44,618 bases of DNA from Candidatus Zixiibacteriota bacterium (GTDB taxonomy: Bacteria; Zixibacteria; MSB-5A5; GN15; FEB-12). Of this stretch, positions 7,360 to 16,340 are shown in pieces (position 1 is the stretch's first letter; each line of letters opens with the position of its first letter). A program made the translations under genes and the position numbers. The notes under the pieces are model-generated. The model was not told the DNA's origin and ran no database searches. It saw only the letters and a program-made list of their open reading frames with translations. Location: the NCBI GenBank assembly GCA_029860345.1, contig JAOUBJ010000011.1, forward strand, positions 128,303 through 172,920, read 5' to 3'.

Positions 7360-10023
7360 ATGTACTGCCGACAGAATTTCATTGATGTTGCAAACGACAC
7401 TGACAAACTCGACCGATTAGCAGATGCACTGAATGAGCTTTATGATCGAGGTGTAATTGCAGAATTTGCCGATCAACACAATACGTTTTTCAACAATGGC
7501 ATTCACTGGGTGCCACAGTTTCTTCCATGGCACCGTCATTTCTTACTCAGGCTTGAACAGGAAATGCAGGCCATTGATTCGCGAATCAGTCTGCCTTTCT
7601 GGGATTGGACGAGAGCCGATGGCCGTTCACTTGAGGCCGATCCGTGGCTTTCATTCTTCGGCGGGCGTGCGAATTCGGGCGGGCGTTTTGATCACTGGGA
7701 TCTGGTCCGGACGCAACCGGAACCGACAACAAATACGCTACCAACCGTAGCCGAAATAAAAGAGGAACTGAGAAACAAGGCCAATTTCTTCGAGTATCGC
7801 GCCATTGAGTGCCAGAGTCATTTCCCGGGCCATACATGGACTGGCGGGACAATGGCCGGTGGTAGTTCACCAGCCGATCCTCTGTTCTATCTGCATCACT
7901 GTAACATCGATCGGCTGTGGGCCGTGTGGCAATTGAACAATCCCGGCGCCGAGCAGTATTCTACAGATCGGCGACCAAGCTGTGATAACACATCCATAGC
8001 GGCCGTGGCGCTCGGCGACCCGATGGTTGGAGGGGCTACACCGGAATCGATGCTGGTTCATACCGACCTTGGTTACCGCTATCCTCGTGACCTGGGTTTG
8101 GAGGTCGAAGTGGCCGGCGATTCTGACTTCGCGGGGTTCATATCAGGAGACCCCGTTGAGATCACACTTGCTACACCACAGATCATATTCAACGACGTAC
8201 CGGAAGGTGATACCACCAAACGCGCAGCGCTTTTTCAAATCACTGGGTGTGGATCGCTGTTATTCGAGGTAACCAATGGTCCAACCGGGTCGTTCTCACT
8301 TTTTGAACCAGGTCCATACCCTCACCCATCCGGGTCGTTCCCGACCGACGAACTTCGGATTTGGGTGATGTTCACCGGTGGTGCGCCCGACACCATCGAC
8401 CCGGGTGGAGTCATGTCTGTGGTTGCTCGGGACGATGACGGAAACGTCGTGGGAACTTTCAACGACATTCCCATTCTGGCAAACTCGGTGGCCCGCCCAT
8501 CCGTTGCGGTGGCGCTGATACTCGATGAATCAGGCAGCATGTTGTCGGACGCGGGCAACAACCGTACACGGATATCCGTACTCAGGGACGCAGCGACTAC
8601 TTTCGTGGATCAACTGTACGACGACAACGGTCTCACTCTGGTATCTTTTGCCAACAGTAGTGACAAACTGACCGATCTGCAGGTTGCAGGCTCACTTACA
8701 TCATCGGTTCGCAATGAAGCGCGAGGTGAGATTGCCTCTCATGGCCCACCCAATAATCAGCCGTTAACCTCGATTGGCTCCGGGCTTGAGGAAGCTGCCA
8801 ACATCTACGGTACATCATCTATCGCATCGGATTTCGATATCAAAGCATCGATAGTGTTCACCGATGGATACAATACAATAGCGCCGGACGTTGACGATGC
8901 TGCGGCGTTTATCAACGAACGAGTCTACGCCGTGGGCGTTGCCGACGCCGCCAACGTGAACAACGATACACTGTTCAAACTGGCCGACGACAGTGGTGGT
9001 TACACGCTCGTGACCGGTGCCATCGCCCAGGACGATGAGTTCTTGCTGGAGAAATTCTTCATTCAGATTCTGGCCGGAGTGATGAATCGCGACATCGTCA
9101 GCGATCCGGGTGGTTGGCTCACGGCCGGGCAGATAGCTCGTGTTCCTTTCCTGGTAACAAAGTCGGACATCGAGTTTGATGCTATCGCCTTGACGAGACA
9201 CCCGCACTACGTGGTTGTAGGCCTGGAAACACCGGATGGTACTATAATCGATGAATCTAAAGTACCGAGTGGCGCCTACCGGGCGGGAACCAACTCGAAC
9301 AGTTTCCGGATAGTCCTGCCGCTTGTGAACGAAGGTAAGGGCCACTGGGAAGGTAAGTGGAATCTGCTGCTGGCCCTGCGCTTCAAGCGGCGTGATGACG
9401 ATGTCAAGCGCCGTCATGCTGGTGCGATCTCATCGACACAATTCGGAGGTACGGCATCGTTGCCTTATGAGGCCTTAGTCCACACCAGGTCGAATCTTCG
9501 ACTCAGTGTGAACCTGGACCAAAGTGACATCACTCCCGGGTCGACGCTTCTGGTGCGAGCGGTGCTTTCGGAATACGGTCAGCCGCTTGAAACGCACTCC
9601 AAGGTAACAGCAACCGTAACGCGACCGGACAGAACCACTCAACAGCTATCTTTAGTCAGGTCAGCGCCCGGCGAATATGACACATCGGTAATCTCGTCGC
9701 AATCCGGTGTCTATCGGTTTCACATCAAAGCTAACGGTTTCTCCTCGCGCGGGCAGGCCTTTAGCCGAGAACACTTGCTTACAGCCGTTGTGGGACGTCC
9801 ATCCGAAAAACCAGCTACGCCGCCACGAGACTACAATGCGGCTATCATTTGTGAATTGATGAAGTGTTTGACAAGCAAGAAGGTGGTCAACGAGCATTTT
9901 ATACGCAAGCTGGAATCGATAGGCGTTGATTGGTTCCGACTACGAGACTGCATTGAGAAGTATTGCAGGGTCCATGATAAGAGTAGCCTGATTGACATTC
10001 TGAAGCGTTGTTCAAAAAAGTAG
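7360..10023 (+). CDS. Tyrosinase fused to a von Willebrand A domain
   Basis: An 887-residue multidomain protein. Residues 1-205 are a type 3 copper tyrosinase. The CuA site has His40 (likely), His49 and His58 in HWVPQFLPWHRHFLLRLE. The CuB site has His154 and His158 (HFPGH) and His179/180 in DPLFYLHHCNIDRLWAVWQ. Tyrosinases hydroxylate phenols and oxidise o-diphenols to quinones. Residues about 245-375 look like a beta-sandwich. Residues 381-590 are a vWA domain with an intact metal site (D389, S391 and S393 in DESGSM; T470; D502 in TDGYN). About 600-800 are further beta-sandwich, and a charged Cys-containing helical tail ends the protein. vWA domains bind proteins through a divalent metal. 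No signal peptide is visible. The start has GGAGGG 8 bases upstream. The preceding gene encodes its likely caddie. The substrate is unknown; protein-bound tyrosine is possible. Confidence 0.9.
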   Translation: MYCRQNFIDVANDTDKLDRLADALNELYDRGVIAEFADQHNTFFNNGIHWVPQFLPWHRHFLLRLEQEMQAIDSRISLPFWDWTRADGRSLEADPWLSFFGGRANSGGRFDHWDLVRTQPEPTTNTLPTVAEIKEELRNKANFFEYRAIECQSHFPGHTWTGGTMAGGSSPADPLFYLHHCNIDRLWAVWQLNNPGAEQYSTDRRPSCDNTSIAAVALGDPMVGGATPESMLVHTDLGYRYPRDLGLEVEVAGDSDFAGFISGDPVEITLATPQIIFNDVPEGDTTKRAALFQITGCGSLLFEVTNGPTGSFSLFEPGPYPHPSGSFPTDELRIWVMFTGGAPDTIDPGGVMSVVARDDDGNVVGTFNDIPILANSVARPSVAVALILDESGSMLSDAGNNRTRISVLRDAATTFVDQLYDDNGLTLVSFANSSDKLTDLQVAGSLTSSVRNEARGEIASHGPPNNQPLTSIGSGLEEAANIYGTSSIASDFDIKASIVFTDGYNTIAPDVDDAAAFINERVYAVGVADAANVNNDTLFKLADDSGGYTLVTGAIAQDDEFLLEKFFIQILAGVMNRDIVSDPGGWLTAGQIARVPFLVTKSDIEFDAIALTRHPHYVVVGLETPDGTIIDESKVPSGAYRAGTNSNSFRIVLPLVNEGKGHWEGKWNLLLALRFKRRDDDVKRRHAGAISSTQFGGTASLPYEALVHTRSNLRLSVNLDQSDITPGSTLLVRAVLSEYGQPLETHSKVTATVTRPDRTTQQLSLVRSAPGEYDTSVISSQSGVYRFHIKANGFSSRGQAFSREHLLTAVVGRPSEKPATPPRDYNAAIICELMKCLTSKKVVNEHFIRKLESIGVDWFRLRDCIEKYCRVHDKSSLIDILKRCSKK

Positions 10024-10028
10024 CGTGA

Positions 10029-10054
10029 ATGGACCAACAGCGAAGTCGGTCCAT
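10029..10054 (+). terminator. Hairpin after the tyrosinase gene
   Basis: Arms ATGGACC (10029-10035) and GGTCCAT (10048-10054), starting six bases after the stop codon. There is no T run, so termination by this element is uncertain. Confidence 0.35.
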
Positions 10055-10184
10055 GAAAGCAGTTCTTTCTTGTAGGTCGGGTCTCTCTTCTCTTGGAGAC
10101 CTGACAAAGTGTTCTGTGGGCGGTCTGTATTCAGGTAGGTCGAAAACCCTAGCCCGAAGGGTGAGAACCACGGCTTGACCGTGT

Positions 10185-10208
10185 CGTCCTGAGCGCAGTC
10201 GAAGGACG
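10185..10208. repeat. Constant-loop hairpin (GAGCGnAGTCGA family)
   Basis: Core GAGCGCAGTCGA at 10191-10202, flanked by perfectly pairing arms CGTCCT and AGGACG. Other copies with different arms are at 10489, 11965, 16257, 41820 and 42715. Confidence 0.6.
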
Positions 10209-10266
10209 GGTTTCGACATCTGCTGTCGCAAAGACAAAGCCAAAGAGTCACGCCATGCGCGTGATG

Positions 10267-10287
10267 TCGAAACCGCAGGGGTTTCGA
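10267..10287. repeat. Hairpin TCGAAACC / GGTTTCGA, copy 1
   Basis: Perfect 8-bp arms with a 5-base loop. The same arms recur at 41006-41026. Confidence 0.55.
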
Positions 10288-10307
10288 CCTACGGTGATGG
10301 AAAACTC

Positions 10308-10388
10308 GTCATTGTGGGGAAACGACGCGGCAATCTCATTGGGTAAGTGATTGAGATCGCCGCGCTCCGTACGGTCGCTGCCGATGAC
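10308..10388. repeat. CATTGCGAG family repeat, copy C
   Basis: Begins GTCATTGTGGGGAAACGACG, with internal GCAATCTCATTGGGT matched by GAGATCGC, and ends CCGATGAC. It is preceded by GACCTACGGTG as in copy B. Confidence 0.6.
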
Positions 10389-10395
10389 GAAGAAA

Positions 10396-10428
10396 GAGAA
10401 GATGGATTCCCGCCTACGCGGGAATGAC
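10396..10428 (+). repeat. Palindromic CGCGGGAATGAC repeat, copy 2
   Basis: GAGAAGATGGAT followed by the hairpin TCCCGCCTACGCGGGA and ATGAC. A second partial word GCGGGAATGACA follows at about 10439. Confidence 0.65.
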
Positions 10429-10488
10429 AGCGATGTGAGCGGGAATGACACCCCTGAATGGGGATTTCACGCTTCGCGCGTTGGCGAC

Positions 10489-10516
10489 TTCACCCCCTCG
10501 ACTCCGCTCGGGGTGA
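10489..10516. repeat. Constant-loop hairpin (GAGCGnAGTCGA family)
   Basis: Core in reverse orientation TCGACTCCGCTC (10498-10509). Arms TCACCCC and GGGGTGA pair fully apart from one extra C. Confidence 0.55.
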
Positions 10517-10641
10517 CAGGGCACTCCGATACTTGTAGTGGCTGAGTGACAAAGGGAGCGCGATTGACGTTCGCAGGTGAAAGAACCACTTCCCTCTCTG
10601 CTTCCACAATGCTATCTTGGGGCAGGCAGGAGGTTGTACTC

Positions 10642-11841
10642 ATGAAAAGATCAACAGCAGTAGTGAAGTGCGTCGTCAGTTGCGTCATCGCTATTGTCTC
10701 GATAGTTGCGGCGAGCACGTTCGGGAGCGAGGCAGATACTCACATCGGCGGCGAGTGCGATCAATACGTCGACTGGACATACGCTACCGGCGGGTGAGTC
10801 TTTGTTGCGCCCGCGGTCGCGGGTGACTTGGTCTATGTCGGATCGTGCGCCGGTGTCTTCTACGCTTTCGATGCGCTTACCGGCGGACTGAGCTGGAGCT
10901 TCGATGTGTCGGGCGATGGCGCCTACGAGTTTCACAGCAATCCGCTCATTCTCGACAGCGTGGTATACTTCGGGACCGATGAGGGCAAGAGCAGCAAACA
11001 GGGTTCGTTATATGCGTTGAATAGACTAAGCGGTGAGTTGCTCTGGAAACTGAATGTCGAAAACGGTGTCCCCTCAGACCCGGCAATTCTGGACAGTCTG
11101 ATATATGTAGTCAACTACGCAGGCATCCTGCTCGCCGTCAACCGAGCAACCGGTGTGACCGTCTGGGAGTTCGGCAGGGCACCGGTCGAGGAGGACAACT
11201 CGGTTTTGACAGACCTTCTGGGTGAGTCAAAACCAAAGAGGGGTCGGTCCAATCCTATGGTATTGGACAACTCGGTAATCTTCCACGGCAACCCTCAAAA
11301 ACTCTACGCGGTCGACGGTCAGTCGGGCCAAGAGATTTGGTCGCACAAACTGACAGATAAGATCAGCACTCAACTGATGCTGGTCGACAACCTCGTAGCG
11401 TATGGGACGGAATCGAAAAGCATCGTCTTTGTCAACAGTGTCGACGGGACGACCGTGCGCGTATCCACCCAGCCGCTGTCGCCAAGAAGCGCGATGAAAC
11501 TCCACGATGGTCGGCTGATCTATATGGGCTGTCTGGAAGAGAACGGGTCAAAGCGAGAGGTGGCGTCTATCGATCCTGACAATGGATCGGTTCACTGGAC
11601 AGCGTCAATGGATGGACTGGGTGAAACGAAAGGGTTTTGGTACAGCCCGCGGATTCATGTCTGGAAGGACAGGGTGATCCTCGGTACGTCCACAGGTTTG
11701 CTGGCGGGCTACAGTGTGTCGGATGGCGCGCTTGTTTTCAGTTGCCAGTTTGGTGGGCGTATCCGAGGCATAGGGAGCCACCGGGATATTCTATATGTAG
11801 GCACTTACGGCGGTAAGCTGTATGCAATGCGGTTGGAGTAG
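10642..11841 (+). pseudogene. Secreted PQQ-type beta-propeller protein with in-frame TGA
   Basis: A 400-codon frame from ATG 10642 (AGGAGG nine bases upstream) to the stop at 11839-11841 is interrupted once, by TGA at 10795-10797 after codon 51. The frame continues without shift on both sides. The N-terminus has a signal peptide (VVSCVIAIVSIVAASTFG). The rest is a series of PQQ-like blades: VYVGSCAGVFYAFDALTG, LYALNRLSGELLWK, LLAVNRATGVTVWE, LYAVDGQSGQEIWS, and a last strand ILYVGTYGGKLYAM. Such eight-bladed propellers include BamB and quinoprotein-like extracellular proteins; without catalytic residues this one is probably a binding scaffold. TGA may come from CGA (Arg) by one C-to-T change at a CpG, or from TGG. 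It is either a recent nonsense mutation, a sequence error or a recoded stop. No ATG restart is near; a TTG at 10828 is weak. Confidence 0.75.
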
Positions 11842-11864
11842 CAGGACGTCTGGGCTACGATAGT

Positions 11865-11900
11865 GAAGAAAAGATGGATTCCCGCCTTCGCGGGAATGAC
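11865..11900 (+). repeat. Palindromic CGCGGGAATGAC repeat, copy 3
   Basis: GAAGAAAAGATGGAT followed by the hairpin TCCCGCCTTCGCGGGA and ATGAC, 24 bases after the propeller gene. A partial second word (GCGGGAATGACA) follows. Confidence 0.65.
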
Positions 11901-11964
11901 AGAGGAGGCGCGGGAATGACAATGGCAAGGCAACAAATCGCTACTTCGCGCTATGCGCCGCGCC

Positions 11965-11988
11965 CGCCCTTCGACTGCGCTCAGGGTG
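11965..11988. repeat. Constant-loop hairpin (GAGCGnAGTCGA family)
   Basis: Core TCGACTGCGCTC at 11971-11982. Arms CGCCCT and AGGGTG pair with one G-T wobble. Confidence 0.55.
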
Positions 11989-12035
11989 ACGAGCGCCCCG
12001 CGAAACCTAGGGACACAGGGAGCGAAGCGCAAAAG

Positions 12036-12053
12036 ACAGGCTTGCCTGTTTTG
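12036..12053 (+). terminator. Terminator-like hairpin upstream of uvrB
   Basis: ACAGGC (12036-12041), TT, GCCTGT (12044-12049) and then TTT. The same arms form the terminator at 42627-42645. It insulates the uvrB promoter from upstream transcription. Confidence 0.55.
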
Positions 12054-12056
12054 TGA

Positions 12057-12084
12057 TTGCCGGGCAGAAACTTTTGGATATATT
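12057..12084 (+). promoter_or_regulatory. Candidate promoter of uvrB
   Basis: TTGCCG (12057-12062), 16 bases, TATATT (12079-12084), 26 bases upstream of the uvrB start. No LexA-type box was recognised. Confidence 0.5.
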
Positions 12085-12110
12085 GAGAGGTTGTACGTTT
12101 TACAAGGTGG

Positions 12111-14189
12111 ATGAGTCTGACTGATCAAATAAACCAGAAGCCCGAAATGGGTGACAAAACCGACGCGGCCGGCGCGTTTCAGTTGCAGTCGACCTTTGCC
12201 CCCAAAGGCGACCAGCCGCAGGCAATCGCCGAACTGATCGATGGTCTGAAAAGGGATCAGAAACACCAAACGCTGCTTGGCGTCACCGGCTCCGGCAAAA
12301 CATTCACGATTGCCAACGTGATAGCCCAGTGGGGCCGCCCTGCCCTGGTGCTGTCGCACAACAAGACACTGGCCGCGCAGCTTTTCGGTGAGCTTAAAGC
12401 CTTCTTCCCTAACAATGCAGTCGAGTTTTTTATCAGTTACTACGACTATTACCAACCGGAAGCATACATCCCAACCACCGACACTTTTATCGAGAAAGAC
12501 ACCTCGGTCAATGAAGATATCGACCGGCTGCGTCTGCGTGCGACAGCATCACTACTGGACCGGGAGGATGTTATAATCGTTGCTTCGGTATCGTGCATCT
12601 ATGGCCTCGGCTCTCCGGAAGAGTACAAACGCCAGTTTATGATGCTCGAAGTCGGCCGGGAATACGACCGTGATGAAGTTATCCGCAAGCTGATCGAGAT
12701 ACATTATAATCGTAACGATATCGATTTCAGTCGCGGCAATTTCCGTGTGCGCGGCGATACGATCGAACTGATCCCGGCCTACCATGAGAACGCTTACCGT
12801 ATCGAGTTCTTCGGTGATGACATCGAGAGAATCAGCGAGATCCACCCGCTGACCGGCGAGATTCTGGCTGATCGCAAAAAGCTGGCCGTCTATCCTGCCA
12901 AGCACTTTATCACCAGCCGCCCACAGCTTGATGTCGCTATCAAGCTGATCGAAGAGGAACTGGCTGTTCGTCTTGAACAGTTGCGGGCCAACAACTCGCT
13001 TTTGGAAGCACAGCGATTGGAGATGCGGACCCGATACGATCTGGAGATGCTCCGAGAGTTGGGATACTGCACGGGAATCGAGAACTACTCGCGGCATCTT
13101 ACCAACCGCAAAGAAGGTGAACGACCGTTCACACTTATAGACTTTCTGGGCGACGATTTCCTGACCATTATAGATGAGTCGCACCAATCGATTCCACAGG
13201 TGCGTGGGATGTTCCACGGTGACCGTAGTCGCAAGGAAGTTCTTGTTTCGCACGGATTCAGGTTGCCATCGGCTCTGGACAACCGGCCCTTGTACTTTGA
13301 GGAGTTCGAGAATCTGGTCAATCACAGAATCTATGTCAGCGCCACACCGGCCGACTACGAACTGGAAAAATGCGAAGGAGTTGTGGTCGAACAGGTGATA
13401 CGACCAACCGGCCTTTTGGACCCAATCGTAACGGTAAAGCCGCTGGCCACGCAGGTGGATGATCTGCTGGAACAGATCAAGCAACGTAAAGCCACCGGCG
13501 AACGAGTGCTCGTTACCACTTTGACCAAACGAATGTCTGAGGACTTGACCGATTATCTCAGCAAAGCCGGAGTGCGAGTGAGATACCTGCACTCGGAGGT
13601 TGCTTCGATCGATCGTACCGAGATAATTCGGGATCTGCGCTTGAAGGCGTTCGACGTGTTGATCGGCGTGAACCTATTGCGTGAAGGGCTCGATTTGCCG
13701 GAGGTATCGCTGGTGGCGATTCTGGATGCCGACAAAGAAGGCTTTCTGCGTTCGGCTCGGGCCTTGATACAAACAGCCGGCCGTGCGGCTCGCAACAAGA
13801 ACGGCGAGGTGATCTTCTACGCCGACAAGATCACCAACTCCATGCGCAAGGCTATAGATGAAACCGAACGTCGGCGCAAGAAGCAGCTTGGGTACAACCA
13901 GGAGCACAACATCCAGCCGGAGACGATTTTCAAGACGCGCGACGAAATCCTCCGGGCAACCCGGTTTGCCGACTCCAAAACAGTGGAAGAAGAGACGGTG
14001 GAAAAACCGTCGAATTTTGCCCAAATGGGAACCGAGGATCAGCTTGCGTTCATGATGACGGCGATGAAAAAGGCGGCCGACAACCTGGATTTTGAGACCG
14101 CTGTCCTGTTGAGAGATGAGATCACCCGTATAAAAGAAGAAATGAAAAAAAGCGCGGCAAAAAATGAGCCTCGCAGACTTGGTCCGTGA
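12111..14189 (+). CDS. uvrB: Excinuclease ABC subunit B
   Basis: A 692-residue protein and a full-length UvrB. The Walker A motif is GVTGSGKT (about residues 57-64). The beta-hairpin that clamps DNA has the invariant tyrosines in [13 protein letters not shown]. The helicase motifs [10 protein letters not shown] and [11 protein letters not shown] are present. The C-terminal UVR domain ([20 protein letters not shown]) contacts UvrC. UvrB verifies damage with UvrA and positions UvrC for dual incision in nucleotide excision repair. About 20 residues precede the usual family start; the ATG at 12111 has AAGGTGG immediately upstream. A terminator and a candidate promoter lie just before the gene. 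The next gene starts three bases after the stop, so it may be co-transcribed. Confidence 0.97.
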   Translation: MSLTDQINQKPEMGDKTDAAGAFQLQSTFAPKGDQPQAIAELIDGLKRDQKHQTLLGVTGSGKTFTIANVIAQWGRPALVLSHNKTLAAQLFGELKAFFPNNAVEFFISYYDYYQPEAYIPTTDTFIEKDTSVNEDIDRLRLRATASLLDREDVIIVASVSCIYGLGSPEEYKRQFMMLEVGREYDRDEVIRKLIEIHYNRNDIDFSRGNFRVRGDTIELIPAYHENAYRIEFFGDDIERISEIHPLTGEILADRKKLAVYPAKHFITSRPQLDVAIKLIEEELAVRLEQLRANNSLLEAQRLEMRTRYDLEMLRELGYCTGIENYSRHLTNRKEGERPFTLIDFLGDDFLTIIDESHQSIPQVRGMFHGDRSRKEVLVSHGFRLPSALDNRPLYFEEFENLVNHRIYVSATPADYELEKCEGVVVEQVIRPTGLLDPIVTVKPLATQVDDLLEQIKQRKATGERVLVTTLTKRMSEDLTDYLSKAGVRVRYLHSEVASIDRTEIIRDLRLKAFDVLIGVNLLREGLDLPEVSLVAILDADKEGFLRSARALIQTAGRAARNKNGEVIFYADKITNSMRKAIDETERRRKKQLGYNQEHNIQPETIFKTRDEILRATRFADSKTVEEETVEKPSNFAQMGTEDQLAFMMTAMKKAADNLDFETAVLLRDEITRIKEEMKKSAAKNEPRRLGP

Positions 14190-14192
14190 AAC

Positions 14193-15191
14193 ATGAAAAC
14201 TGATTATACAAAATTCGGCCGCCGGGCAGCCAGAAGGCTCGTCCTGACGGCAATTGTGGGGCTGTTGAGTTTACCTGTGTTGACCACCAACTGCCGGGAC
14301 AAACCAACCGTCGAGGACACCAACGATCATTTGGAACTGATCAGATATATTGAAAGCAACGAAGACGGGCGTTACCTGTTTCGGACCGACAGTGTGATTT
14401 TCGATTATCCTTATACCAAACCGGGTCGACCCGGGGTGGTCTTTCGCGACAGCCTGGACTCGGTAGGTCGACGCTACTTTACGGACATTCCAAACTATTG
14501 GGAGGTCAAAGATTTTGGAGCGCCGTTTGGAGTTGTGGACGATGCCGAAGTAAAAGTCACGGATGTCTTTTACATTCGCATAGTCGGTGACTCCGCGACA
14601 AGTGACTCCACTTCAGTCGCGCTGATTCCTCGCTATCAGCAGCGTGTGCTGCATCGATGGGCCTATTTTTTGAGATTCCGCCAGGACAGTGATGCTTATG
14701 CCGGCTGGCTGATGCACGGCTACAATGGCGGTATTCCGCACGAGGAACAATTCATGGAGATCATCAAATCCAACGGTGACAGGTTTCCCGGGGACGGGCG
14801 GGATTACAACCACATTCGGTACCTCGTGACCATTACAATAGAACATCGAGGCGATGACGGTGTGCTGGATTCGACCACAGACTCGACTTGGGGCCAACAA
14901 TCTAATCAGGCCTACGTGTTGGTGTCAGATATAGAGCGGATCGCCAAAGGTGATCGGTTAATTGTCAGGACACTGGATCCCTGGAGCGACTCTCCTTACA
15001 TGATTGTATCCGCCGAAGATGACATTGGTCCTGTCTACCGCCTTATGCATCGCCCGGAGACAGGTCATTACGTCGACACCATAAGGTCGCCTATGAACTC
15101 CGACAGAATCTGGAACACGATCAACTTCTTTGGGTTTCGGCTTCCTGACCGGCCCGGCGGTATTTGGTGCGTCCCGTACCGCGTGCAGTAG
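14193..15191 (+). CDS. Secreted or membrane-anchored protein of unknown function
   Basis: A 332-residue protein with a basic N-terminus (RRAARR) and a hydrophobic segment LVLTAIVGLLSLPVL ending LTTNC. The Cys resembles a lipoprotein site, but Asn just before it is not typical, so it may be a plain signal peptide or anchor. The remainder is polar, rich in Asp, Tyr and Arg, with many short beta-like segments and no recognised catalytic motif. It starts three bases after the uvrB stop, which suggests translational coupling. No good separate ribosome binding site is visible, as the preceding bases are the uvrB end. No family recognised. A repair link is not implied by position alone, as secreted proteins do not share the UvrB compartment. 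Confidence 0.75.
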   Translation: MKTDYTKFGRRAARRLVLTAIVGLLSLPVLTTNCRDKPTVEDTNDHLELIRYIESNEDGRYLFRTDSVIFDYPYTKPGRPGVVFRDSLDSVGRRYFTDIPNYWEVKDFGAPFGVVDDAEVKVTDVFYIRIVGDSATSDSTSVALIPRYQQRVLHRWAYFLRFRQDSDAYAGWLMHGYNGGIPHEEQFMEIIKSNGDRFPGDGRDYNHIRYLVTITIEHRGDDGVLDSTTDSTWGQQSNQAYVLVSDIERIAKGDRLIVRTLDPWSDSPYMIVSAEDDIGPVYRLMHRPETGHYVDTIRSPMNSDRIWNTINFFGFRLPDRPGGIWCVPYRVQ

Positions 15192-15376
15192 GCTAAGGCT
15201 ATCCGGGGGCGCTCGGTTTCTCTTGTAGTTCGATACCCCTGACCCGAGGGGTCGCCTGGCGACAACTGTCGGAGAAACCGGCACACCGATTTTTGTTGAA
15301 TATCAGTTAAGGGGCAGGGTACTTACGCAGAAGAAACAAGAGTATCGAGTGTTTTTGAAATTACTAAGGAGGTCAC

Positions 15377-16189
15377 ATGTCCAAAACTCAACGCATGTTC
15401 TTGCCGCTGGTGTTGATTGCTCTGTTCGCAGTCGGCATGGTAGGTTGTGGATCGCAAATCCCATCCGGTCATCGCGGCGTGTTCTATTACAAATTCGGAG
15501 GGGGAACCGAGCTCGGCAAGATCTACGATGAAGGCTTTATCTGGCACCTGCCGTGGAACAGCATGTTCGTCTACAAGACCCAGCTTCAGGAAAACAAAGA
15601 AGGGCTGACCGTGCTGTCCTCGGATGGCGCCACCATTCAGCTAGAGGTGTCAATACTGTATCGACCGCTGGCCAATCACATCGACTCGCTCCAGGTTTCT
15701 ATCGGACCGAACTACTATAATGTCTCGATAGCACCATCGATTCGGACAATTGCCCGAACCGTGGCCGGGCGGTACAAACCGGAGGAGATTTACTCGACCA
15801 AACGTGAGGAGATGGGAGCCGCGATTGTCTCTGAGATGCAGGCGGCCATGGCCGACAAGTTCCTTGAGATTGAGAACGTGCTGATCCGGGATGTAAAGAT
15901 TCCGGCTAAGATCACCGAGGCGATCAACTTCAAACTGACCGCCGACCAGGAAGCACAACGGAAGATGTTCGAGATTGAAAAGGAGAAACTGGAGGCCGAC
16001 CGAAAACGGGTCGAGGCGAAGGGTATCGCCGACTTCCAGAAGATTGTCGCGACCGGTATCACGCCATCATACTTGAAATGGAAGGGTATCGAGGCTACTT
16101 TAACGCTGGCTGAGTCCCAGAATTCCAAGGTGGTCATAATCGGTAGCGGCAAAGACGGCATGCCGCTGATTCTGGGTGGTGACAAGTAG
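15377..16189 (+). CDS. Prohibitin-like SPFH-domain lipoprotein
   Basis: A 270-residue protein. The signal peptide ends in a clear lipobox, VGMVGC (lipidated Cys at about residue 24). Residues about 28-210 are an SPFH/prohibitin domain: VPSGHRG-like start IPSGHRGVFYYKFGGGTEL, YDEGFIWHLPW, TIQLEVSILYRPL and IRDVKIPAKITEAINFKL. A charged helix (about 195-235, EAQRKMFEIEKEKLEADRKR) follows, as expected for ring- or cage-forming prohibitins. Bacterial SPFH proteins organise membrane microdomains and often bind the FtsH protease. Lipid anchoring rather than a transmembrane helix is seen in some prohibitin-family members. The start is supported by AAGGAGG. It is probably a single-gene transcript, with a perfect hairpin about 35 bases after the stop. 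Confidence 0.9.
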   Translation: MSKTQRMFLPLVLIALFAVGMVGCGSQIPSGHRGVFYYKFGGGTELGKIYDEGFIWHLPWNSMFVYKTQLQENKEGLTVLSSDGATIQLEVSILYRPLANHIDSLQVSIGPNYYNVSIAPSIRTIARTVAGRYKPEEIYSTKREEMGAAIVSEMQAAMADKFLEIENVLIRDVKIPAKITEAINFKLTADQEAQRKMFEIEKEKLEADRKRVEAKGIADFQKIVATGITPSYLKWKGIEATLTLAESQNSKVVIIGSGKDGMPLILGGDK

Positions 16190-16224
16190 GCGACCAAGAG
16201 GTCACCAACTGCACAATGTTGTAG

Positions 16225-16247
16225 GGCAGGATCCCTGCGATCCTGCC
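16225..16247 (+). terminator. Hairpin after the SPFH gene
   Basis: Perfect 9-bp arms GGCAGGATC / GATCCTGCC with a 5-base loop, 35 bases downstream of the stop. Only TT follows, so terminator activity is uncertain; it may be another dispersed hairpin. Confidence 0.4.
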
Positions 16248-16256
16248 TTGCAAACG

Positions 16257-16282
16257 TCATGCTGAGCGGAGTCGAAGCATGA
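16257..16282. repeat. Constant-loop hairpin (GAGCGnAGTCGA family)
   Basis: Core GAGCGGAGTCGA at 16264-16275; perfectly paired 7-bp arms TCATGCT and AGCATGA. Confidence 0.6.
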
Positions 16283-16340
16283 GCATGTAGGGCGGGTCCG
16301 TCTTCGCCTGCGCGCCGCGGCGTGAACCCGCCATTGCGTG

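Larger units (their letters stand above)
10024..10641. other. Gene-free repeat cluster
   Basis: No supported gene over about 600 bases. The stretch is an assembly of short hairpin repeats of at least four families (10185-10208, 10267-10287, 10308-10388, 10396-10428 and 10489-10516), listed separately. Predicted peptides containing words such as SFPRRRESIF are translations of the palindromic repeat. Confidence 0.6.

Noticed and set aside
10248-10451. A 67-codon minus-strand frame with the word SFPRRRESIF
   Set aside because: This is the translation of a palindromic intergenic repeat, a well-known source of spurious gene calls.
12552-13592. A 346-codon minus-strand frame opposite uvrB
   Set aside because: It lies wholly within uvrB in the complementary frame and has no recognisable domains. 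The same applies to long frames opposite bamA (4122-5000), the giant gene (24106-24831) and smc (33054-33911).
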